In this document: positions 56,901 through 64,000 of the stretch, one piece after another
Layout: each line of letters starts with the position of its first letter
How positions within the stretch are numbered: position 1 is the stretch's first letter
DNA from: JBFMEX01 sp040752215
Lineage (GTDB): Bacteria > Pseudomonadota > Alphaproteobacteria > Rhizobiales > Hyphomicrobiaceae
Direction of reading: 5' to 3'
NCBI GenBank assembly: GCA_040752215.1
Contig: JBFMEX010000053.1
Location: forward strand, 112,177-176,176
DNA: 64,000 nt
The notes under the pieces: model-generated
Databases searched by the model: none
Told to the model about the DNA's origin: nothing
What the model saw: the letters and a program-made list of their open reading frames with translations, nothing else
Made by a program: the position numbers and the translations under genes

Positions 56901-56912
56901 GAGCCGAGCCAT
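53907..56912 (-). CDS. Secreted TPR-CHAT protease-like protein
   Basis: The 1001-aa protein has a signal peptide (MARLARLLAGAVLTCGLVAS, residues 1-20), eight consecutive 42-residue TPR units of the kinesin-light-chain type (about 71-405, each with GRYAEAEPL and LGPxH), a charged helical linker (about 430-600) and a C-terminal CHAT domain. The caspase-like dyad is intact: His853 in IIHFATHGAL and Cys904 in VILSACNTAAG. The ATG at 56912 follows GGAGGG at 7 nt and gives the signal peptide directly. Codon use appears less GC-biased than in neighbours, and related inverted repeats flank the gene, suggesting acquisition. The target protein is unknown; no gasdermin or CRISPR genes are adjacent. Confidence 0.9.
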   Translation of the reverse strand: MARLARLLAGAVLTCGLVASRPAMPQEPDVVAKLRGLVEPSQNPARLAEVIPYVEQYVSLVRQQNGEEHKNYATAISLLGTLYSGIGRDTEAEPLCRRAMAIMAKTQGPNHIDVVPTINCLAGIYYGTGRYLEAEPHYTRALAITESALDPEHADVAAALNKLALLYDAQGRFAEAEPLSTRALAIQEKALGREHQSVGTSLTNLALHYRAMGRYAEAEALYKRALAIMEKSLGSGHFIVGALLNSVAELNTFQGRYAEAEPLFGRALSILETTLGPDHTNLASSLSSYAWVLSIQGRYAEAEPLYRRGLAIFEKTWGPEHRNVGTTLGNLALTYAAQGRYAEAEPMLRRALAISEKALGPNHPDVGSVLGNLAWLQFAQENWAAAEEYWWRASHVAIMRIKRGTRAANQTLTGKATIGADREGTYFTGLIKASHRLTTNQRDADSIFQIAQWAQSSEAAAALTQMAARSASGDPKRAEIVRIQQDLVAEWEKRDAARIAAVSKPPATRNREAEATNLARLAEIETRFAEIDGQLTKEFPDYADLASPKPLSLTDIRSQLGDAEALVMILGTPEMKPVPEETFIWVVTRSALRWVRSDVGTLALKREVAALRCGLDAAAWAGSSCFDLTGSTYTEADRNRGKPLPFDAGRAHKLYVSLFGEVAELIRGKHLLIVPSGSLAQLPFQVLVTKPPEGSDPRGVAWLARDHAITVLPAVSSLKALRRVGKPSAARKPILGFGNPLLDGPDNRYAELAENARANQQCSETAFQRLAALLGLRSPVAPVETRGGLAAVAHLKAQVPLPETADELCAVARDVGADPSEVRLGARASESEVKRLSAAGALADYKIIHFATHGALAGELDGTHEPGLLLTPPDRPSEEDDGYLSASEIAALKLDADWVILSACNTAAGGAEGAEALSGLARAFFYAQARALLVSHWAVNSEATVTLVTTAMRAMAKDPRVGRAEALRRAMLAMVDDGDPDEAHPSIWAPFVVVGEGASGR

Positions 56913-56933
56913 GAGGTAGCCCTCCGGCAGTCC

Positions 56934-56980
56934 CATGATCGAAACAGATTGATCATGCAGCGCGGGCGCTGCGACCGCAA
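56934..56980 (-). promoter_or_regulatory. Predicted promoter and dyad operator of the TPR-CHAT gene
   Basis: On the minus strand TTGCGG (56980-56975) and CATGAT (56957-56952) are separated by 17 nt. A 7-bp dyad, CATGATC-N10-GATCATG (56934-56957), covers the -10 element and lies 22-45 nt before the ATG. A repressor bound there could block transcription. The regulator is not identifiable. Confidence 0.35.
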
Positions 56981-57147
56981 GACGGACGACCTCGGCTACC
57001 GGTGAGAGCTGCCGCGTTACTTGAGAGGCCTCGTTGTCCAGGTTGTGGCCCATCTCGACCGCGCCAGTTTCGCCTCGCGATGGCCGAGGATCGGCGACCT
57101 CCGGACTCTTGAAAGCGAGGCTTCGTGCCCGCGGCCGCCCCTCACCC

Positions 57148-57191
57148 TTTCCCTCTCCCCGTGCACTCGCAGGGCACGAGGGCAGGGGAAA
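57148..57191. repeat. Imperfect inverted repeat, CCCTCTCCCCGT family (right of TPR-CHAT gene)
   Basis: A 44-nt element starts TTTCCCTCTCCCCGTGC and ends GGGCACGAGGGCAGGGGAAA with a 7-nt loop. It sits between the TPR-CHAT promoter side and the Trm112-like gene, 236 nt from the TPR-CHAT start. It shares a 12-nt core with the element at 53721-53767. Confidence 0.7.
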
Positions 57192-57212
57192 CTCGGCCCG
57201 CCTCTCCCGCCC

Positions 57213-57440
57213 CTACTTCCCCTCGTCCAGCGATCGCGCCGACTCGACGCACATCAGCGGCACGCCGTCGCGTATGGGGTAGGCGAGGCGGGCGCTCTCG
57301 CTGATGAGCTCCTGGCGCGCGGCGTCGTAGTGAAGCCGGCCCTTGGTCACCGGGCAGACCAGGATCTCGAGCAGCCTCGGATCGACCGCCACCGAGGCCG
57401 TCTCGTCGCCGTCGTCCTGCCGTGGCTCGTCGATGCTCAT
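57213..57440 (-). CDS. Trm112 family protein (YcaR-like)
   Basis: The 75-aa protein carries a Trm112/UPF0434 core: LLEILVCPVTKGRLHYD, LISESARLAYPIRDGVPLM. Only one cysteine of the usual zinc ribbon (LVCPVTKG) is kept, as in many proteobacterial members. Eukaryotic Trm112 activates methyltransferases; bacterial members may have a related chaperone or partner role. The ATG at 57440 adds an acidic N-terminus of about 18 residues before the conserved core. Confidence 0.85.
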   Translation of the reverse strand: MSIDEPRQDDGDETASVAVDPRLLEILVCPVTKGRLHYDAARQELISESARLAYPIRDGVPLMCVESARSLDEGK

Positions 57441-57530
57441 CGCTGCCCGTACCGTTGTTGCCGGCGCCCATTCCGCCGGACCCTAGGCCGACTCCCGGGG
57501 ACGCCGCGAAGAGATTATGCTCCGCCAGAA

Positions 57531-57678
57531 TGGACCCGAGGGCGCCGATTGAGAAGGGCGCCGACGCCAAATTCATCCAGCAGACGACCGCGGGGGGAAT
57601 CGCAATTGGCCTCTCGGGCCACCGCCCCTGACCCCGCCAAAGGCCCGAGGCCTTTGCAGATCGCAATTTTCGGGTCCA
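57531..57678. other. Unassigned structured element in a 363-nt non-coding gap
   Basis: Between the Trm112-like gene and the COG4091 gene (57441-57803) I find no supportable gene. A 9-bp inverted repeat, TGGACCCGA (57531-57539) and TCGGGTCCA (57670-57678), encloses three further stems: GGCGCC/GGCGCC (57541-57562), GGCC/GGCC (about 57609-57620) and CAAAGGCC/GGCCTTTG-like (57638-57656). The octamer TCGCAATT occurs twice (57600 and 57661). This arrangement resembles a multibranched RNA. It could be a leader of the Trm112-like gene or a separate small RNA; I do not recognise the family. Confidence 0.35.
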
Positions 57679-57803
57679 GAGACGAGTCCCTGCCGGGGTG
57701 CTCGAGGGGCAGCGCCTCTCGATCTTGGCCAGATGCTGCCGACGGTCGACAACGACAGCGTTCGTCCCGGCGTTCATGGCGCCGCGCCGGCTGCCGACGG
57801 TGC

Positions 57804-59153
57804 TCACGTCGGGCCTGACGCGAAGCGGCGCTCCATCTCGCGGCGGAAGCGGACCGCGGGCGCGGTCTCGTCGATCGCCACGTCGGACCACCTGAGCCGC
57901 TGGCCCTCGGCGACATCGTTGACGAGCTTGACATTGTGGGCGAGCCCGAGCGGCAGGAAGCCTTGCGCGAGCGACATCGCAGCCGGCGACTGCTTGCCCC
58001 ACACGGTATAGCCGCCCTCCCCGTCCAGCATCTCGCCGGCTTTCAGCGCTCGCTTGGCGGTCGCCGCGACATCCGAGTTGAATGCGCGCGCCTGCCCCGT
58101 CGGCTCGCCACGCAGCGCCACCGAGGCGACCGAGATGCCGAGCTCGAGCCCGATCATGTGCGTCGGCCGATAGAGCGCAGCGTAGTGCCCACTCTTGTCC
58201 GGCAGCATGTTGTACTCGCGGAAGCACTGGTCCGCGTAGGCGCTGTCGCTCTCGATCACGACGTAAGTGCCCATCGCGAGATGATGCGGCACGTCGGATC
58301 CGTCGCGATCGACCGACGAGACGACCTCGGTCACGCCCTTCCTCTCCAGCGTGCCGCCGTCGCTTTTCGGCTTGCAAATTTCGGCAAGCTCGAAGCGCGA
58401 GGCGGGTGGAAAGCCGAGACCATCGGTCTGCGGCACCAGATCACACGCGTTGCACACCGCCGTCATCTCGATGCCGGACTTGGTGCCGTCGAAGAACGAG
58501 TTGAACATCTTCGGATTGACGTGACTGCGATCCTTGATCGGCAGCAGTTTCACCATCACGTCCCAGATCGTGTCCGGCGTCAGCGTGTGATAGCTCGGGT
58601 GATAGCGCGTGCCCTTGCCGGCGGCGACGACCTTGAACCCGCAGGTGCGCGCCCAGTCGACGTGCTCGGCGATCAGTGCCGGCTGGTCGCCCCAGGCGAG
58701 GGAGTAGACCACGCCGGCCTCGCGCGCCATCTCGGCGAGCAGCGGCCCGGCCAGCGCGTCGGCCTCGACGTTGACCATCACGATGTGCTTGCCGTGGCGG
58801 ATTGCCTGCTGGCAGAGCGCGATGCCGGTCGCCGGATCGCCGGTCGCCTCGATGACGACGTCGATTTGCGGATGCGCGATGACGGCGGGCGCATCGTCGG
58901 TGACGCACGTCGCGCCGGTGCGCATGGCCTCGTCCAGCGACGCGGCGGCGAACCGCTCCGCCTCCCAGCCGACGCTTGCGAGCCGTTCGCGTGCGCGTTC
59001 CGGCGCGAGATCGGCGAGCCCGGCGACATGAAAGCCCCGCGTCAGGCGCGCCTGGGCGAGAAACATCGTGCCGAACTTGCCGGCGCCGATCTGGCCGATG
59101 CGCACCGGCTTTCCGGCGGCGGCGCGAGCGGCGAGCATGCGGGAGAGATTCAT
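57804..59153 (-). CDS. Homoserine-dehydrogenase-like oxidoreductase with SAF domain (COG4091 type)
   Basis: The 449-aa protein has an N-terminal Rossmann domain (RIGQIGAGKFGTMFLAQ, about 18-34), the segment VVIEATGDPATG and a homoserine-dehydrogenase-like catalytic region (about 180-330), followed by a SAF-like C-terminal domain (about 345-420, KRALKAGEMLDGEGGYTVWG). Members of this group act on sugar-acid or amino-acid derivatives and are rarely characterised; true homoserine dehydrogenase activity is doubtful. The ATG at 59153 overlaps the upstream gene's stop by four nucleotides, indicating coupling. Confidence 0.82.
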   Translation of the reverse strand: MNLSRMLAARAAAGKPVRIGQIGAGKFGTMFLAQARLTRGFHVAGLADLAPERARERLASVGWEAERFAAASLDEAMRTGATCVTDDAPAVIAHPQIDVVIEATGDPATGIALCQQAIRHGKHIVMVNVEADALAGPLLAEMAREAGVVYSLAWGDQPALIAEHVDWARTCGFKVVAAGKGTRYHPSYHTLTPDTIWDVMVKLLPIKDRSHVNPKMFNSFFDGTKSGIEMTAVCNACDLVPQTDGLGFPPASRFELAEICKPKSDGGTLERKGVTEVVSSVDRDGSDVPHHLAMGTYVVIESDSAYADQCFREYNMLPDKSGHYAALYRPTHMIGLELGISVASVALRGEPTGQARAFNSDVAATAKRALKAGEMLDGEGGYTVWGKQSPAAMSLAQGFLPLGLAHNVKLVNDVAEGQRLRWSDVAIDETAPAVRFRREMERRFASGPT

Positions 59154-59818
59154 GGGCTGCGTCGCACCGGCTTGGCCGCCGGCGCCGGGCGCTTGGCCTT
59201 GGCCGCCCGCTTTGCATCCTTCGCTGGACCGGCTGCCCTGCGCGCCCACCGCTTGGCGAGCTTCTCCAGCTCCTTCACGAGGACGGCCCGGTCGACGACG
59301 TTCGGGTCGAACCCGGGGCCACGCCAGTCGATCAGCTCGGCGTGATTCTCGTGCGACGGATCGGAAATGGCTTCCAGATAGGCCTGGTAGCCCCAGGGTC
59401 CGCCGACATCCTCGGGCGGACATCGTCCTGCGACATCGAGCAACCGCGGATAGGTCGTGCCGGTCTCCGGCTCGAGCAGCTTCTCGACCCTGATCTCGTG
59501 CTGCCAATCGTCGCCGAAGTCGTAGACATACTTGAACGACTTCGCGCCTGTTGCAGCGAGCAAGTCCGCCAATGTCGCTGCCTTCGCCGCTTGGACGCGA
59601 GGGCCACCCCAGTCGAAATCGGGATCGGGCAGGCCCCACCGCATCTTGCGCACCTCGAACTGATAGAGGTGGTAGTTCCACCAAGGCATGACCGCCTGGA
59701 TGACGAGATGCAGGTCACTCAGCTTGATCGCGAGCGGAACCTCGATCCGCCGGAGAACCGCGGGCTCGACGTGCGAAAGCGTGATCTTGAGGCGGGCAAT
59801 GGAACCTGGCGAGTTCAT
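59150..59818 (-). CDS. Plasmid pRiA4b ORF-3 family protein
   Basis: The 222-aa protein matches the pRiA4b ORF-3-like fold: RLKITLSHVEPAVLRRIEVP at the start, DLHLVIQAVMPWWNYHLYQFEV, the hallmark FKYVYDFGDDWQHEIRVEKL, and PPEDVGGPWGYQAYLEAISD. A Lys/Ala/Arg-rich tail follows (about 190-222). The ATG at 59818 gives a normal family start; the longer frame to 59986 overlaps the rrn terminator. Function of the family is unknown. It overlaps the COG4091 gene by 4 nt. Confidence 0.85.
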   Translation of the reverse strand: MNSPGSIARLKITLSHVEPAVLRRIEVPLAIKLSDLHLVIQAVMPWWNYHLYQFEVRKMRWGLPDPDFDWGGPRVQAAKAATLADLLAATGAKSFKYVYDFGDDWQHEIRVEKLLEPETGTTYPRLLDVAGRCPPEDVGGPWGYQAYLEAISDPSHENHAELIDWRGPGFDPNVVDRAVLVKELEKLAKRWARRAAGPAKDAKRAAKAKRPAPAAKPVRRSP

Positions 59819-59907
59819 CCCGCGACAGTAGCCCGAGATCACGACGCTGCCTAGGCGACGGCACGCGGCCAAGCGCGTGCGATTCGTCGACGGCGGGGGG
59901 AACCAGT

Positions 59908-59951
59908 GGAAAACGCAAGAGCGCCGCCGGATCGGGATCCGACGGCGCTCT
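59908..59951 (-). terminator. Intrinsic terminator of the rRNA operon
   Basis: A 15-bp stem with one mismatch (59937-59951 with 59918-59932, 4-nt loop) is followed on the minus strand by TTGCGTTTTCC. It lies 46 nt after the 5S rRNA. No tRNA-fMet gene, which often ends alphaproteobacterial rrn operons, is present between 5S and this terminator. Confidence 0.75.
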
Positions 59952-59997
59952 GCGTTGCATTGAGAAGAGGGAATGATTCGACACACGCCTCGGCAGA

Positions 59998-60111
59998 CCT
60001 GGCAACGACCTACTCTCCCGCGTCTTGAGACGAAGTACCATCGGCGCTGGGGCGTTTCACGGCCGAGTTCGGAATGGGATCGGGTGCAGCCACCCCGCCA
60101 TAATCACCAGG
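59998..60111 (-). rRNA. rrf: 5S ribosomal RNA
   Basis: On the minus strand the gene begins CCTGGTGATTATGGCGGG and ends GAGAGTAGGTCGTTGCCAGG, and these ends pair as helix I. The loop-A to loop-C sequence ATCCCATTCCGAACTCGGCC and the loop-E region ACTTCGTC are standard. Length about 114 nt; ends may be off by one or two. Confidence 0.95.
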
Positions 60112-60327
60112 TCGGCGGAGACGTGTGTTTTCGACTTCTGGTCCGTTCCAAGTGTTCCTACGCCCATCGAGGGTCGCGCCCCCGGGCGCGATTGGTCCGA
60201 GCCGATGCGCGAGACAGCCGTCCGCGCATTGCGGAATTCGGGCCTCAGCCGGCCCCGAGATCGAAAACGTCGCGCTGTTGCGGTCGCAACCGCACGCGGC
60301 GAGGATCTCTGGCCAAGCCCCTGGATG

Positions 60328-60350
60328 AGCATTGCTTAATGAGAGCGATC
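60328..60350 (-). other. Pre-23S processing stem (3' arm; 5' arm at 63157-63178)
   Basis: GAGCATTGCT-TAATGAGAGCGATC just beyond the 3' end of 23S is complementary, with one bulge, to GATCGCTCTCATTAGCAATGCTC just beyond its 5' end. The long duplex they form is the RNase III processing stalk. The 237-nt 5S-23S spacer (60113-60350) holds no tRNA gene that I can see, and the 316-nt spacer between 23S and tRNA-Ala (63161-63476) holds nothing else. Confidence 0.75.
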
Positions 60351-63160
<2,810 letters not shown>

Positions 63161-63476
63161 GCTCTCATTAGCAATGCTCACCCGGTCACATGCCGCCGCC
63201 CGCGCCCGGAGAGGAGCGCCTTTGGCCGCATGCAACACTCGGCTTTGGTGAGTTCATTGCTCAGAAAGACCAGAAGTCGGAATAAACCCATCTGGAAGCC
63301 GCGCGGTCACGTGGCTCCACTGGCCCTTGCGGGCGACGCGGACAGGCCGTCCGGCGCCAAAGGCTCATTCCCTCTTCACGATGTCTAGATCACCGCCGGG
63401 GCCATCTGGCCGCAGGCGGAATTCGAATACCCTCTCGAGCGGATGCGTCCCCGCGCCAATGGCGCGCTCCGGGAGC

Positions 63477-63552
63477 TGGTGGAGCCAGTCGGAATCGAAC
63501 CGACGACCTCAAGCTTGCAAAGCTAGCGCTCTCCCAACTGAGCTATGGCCCC
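63477..63552 (-). tRNA. tRNA-Ala (TGC)
   Basis: A 76-nt cloverleaf on the minus strand begins GGGGCCATAGCTCAGTTGGG, has the anticodon TGC in CTTTGCAAG, the T-arm GTCGGTTCGATTCCGAC, and an encoded CCA. Position in the 16S-23S spacer is standard. The anticodon stem CTAGC/GCTTG contains a mismatch relative to the usual C-T-G-C version. Confidence 0.95.
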
Positions 63553-63606
63553 GGTCCGACCGTCATTGGCCGGAAATCGACACCCCACGCCCACACGACA
63601 GGAACG

Positions 63607-63683
63607 TGGTGGGCCTGGGAAGATTTGAACTTCCGACCTCACGCTTATCAAGCGCGCGCTCTAACCAACTGAGCTACAGGCCC
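63607..63683 (-). tRNA. tRNA-Ile (GAT)
   Basis: A 77-nt cloverleaf on the minus strand begins GGGCCTGTAGCTCAGTTGGT, has the anticodon GAT in CTTGATAAG, the T-arm GGAAGTTCAAATCTTCC, and an encoded CCA. It is first of the two spacer tRNAs after 16S rRNA. Confidence 0.96.
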
Positions 63684-63873
63684 TATGGCGCGGTTGCAAT
63701 TCGGGCAACCGAAGCGCCACGCTAAGCGAAGCGTGCATCCGCGAGAAGGAAGAGAAACGTAGGCGGCGGTGTCCCGCGCTTGATATTAGGCGCGAGCGAG
63801 ATCCGTCACTCGCACCCATTGTTCCAAGTCGAGCGTGAAGCGGACGGCCGGAGCCGGTCGCTTGGCATGCTCT

Positions 63874-64000
<127 letters not shown>

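Overview
The window is a GC-rich chromosomal segment of an alphaproteobacterium, most likely in or near the Hyphomicrobiales (Rhizobiales). The support is the dnaA-dnaN-recF-gyrB order, the long translation block rimP-nusA-ylxR-infB-rbfA-truB-rpsO-pnp, the phoH-ybeY-corC-lnt-XRE-metK-trmB block, an rrn operon with tRNA-Ile/tRNA-Ala and a helix-9 intervening sequence in 23S rRNA, a Mur-type Fur protein, an Irr-type ICE box and clustered GANTC (CcrM) sites. The organism was not identified by any search.

Layout. 1-7.4 kb (minus strand): gyrB (cut by the window edge), recF, dnaN, dnaA, a rhodanese, a 637-nt DnaA-box/GANTC-rich non-coding stretch and rpsT. 7.7-13.7 kb: an MBOAT acyltransferase with two tandem paralogous membrane proteins, an enoyl-CoA hydratase, a mutM carrying an in-frame repeat insertion, a GlcG/HbpS protein and ubiE. 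13.7-23.9 kb: the rimP-to-pnp translation and RNA-turnover cluster, with a predicted promoter and an intrinsic terminator (attenuator candidate) in the rimP leader. 23.9-24.4 kb: a frameshifted methyltransferase. 24.5-36.1 kb: trmB, metK, XRE regulator, lnt, corC, ybeY, phoH, miaB, plsC, fur/mur, a shortened orphan higA, rimI, tsaB. 36.1-46.8 kb: malonic semialdehyde reductase, an Nfu protein with an ICE box, a universal stress protein, trpS, murJ, glnD, mutS. 47-59.8 kb (accessory-looking): NADP-malic enzyme, a hemolysin/OlsB-like acyltransferase, a hybrid histidine kinase, an alpha-methylacyl-CoA racemase, a secreted TPR-CHAT protease bracketed by related inverted repeats, a Trm112-like protein, an unassigned structured element, a COG4091 dehydrogenase and a pRiA4b ORF-3-like protein. 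59.9-64 kb (minus strand): rrn operon 16S (partial)-tRNA-Ile-tRNA-Ala-23S-5S, closed by a strong terminator.

Most genes are housekeeping: replication initiation, ribosome and tRNA maturation, lipoprotein and cell-wall export, nitrogen sensing and mismatch/oxidative repair. The most unusual points are the palindromic tandem repeats inside the mutM reading frame, the secreted TPR-CHAT protease flanked by repeats, the attenuator candidate before rimP-nusA, the ICE box before nfu, and a possible new structured RNA upstream of the Trm112 gene.
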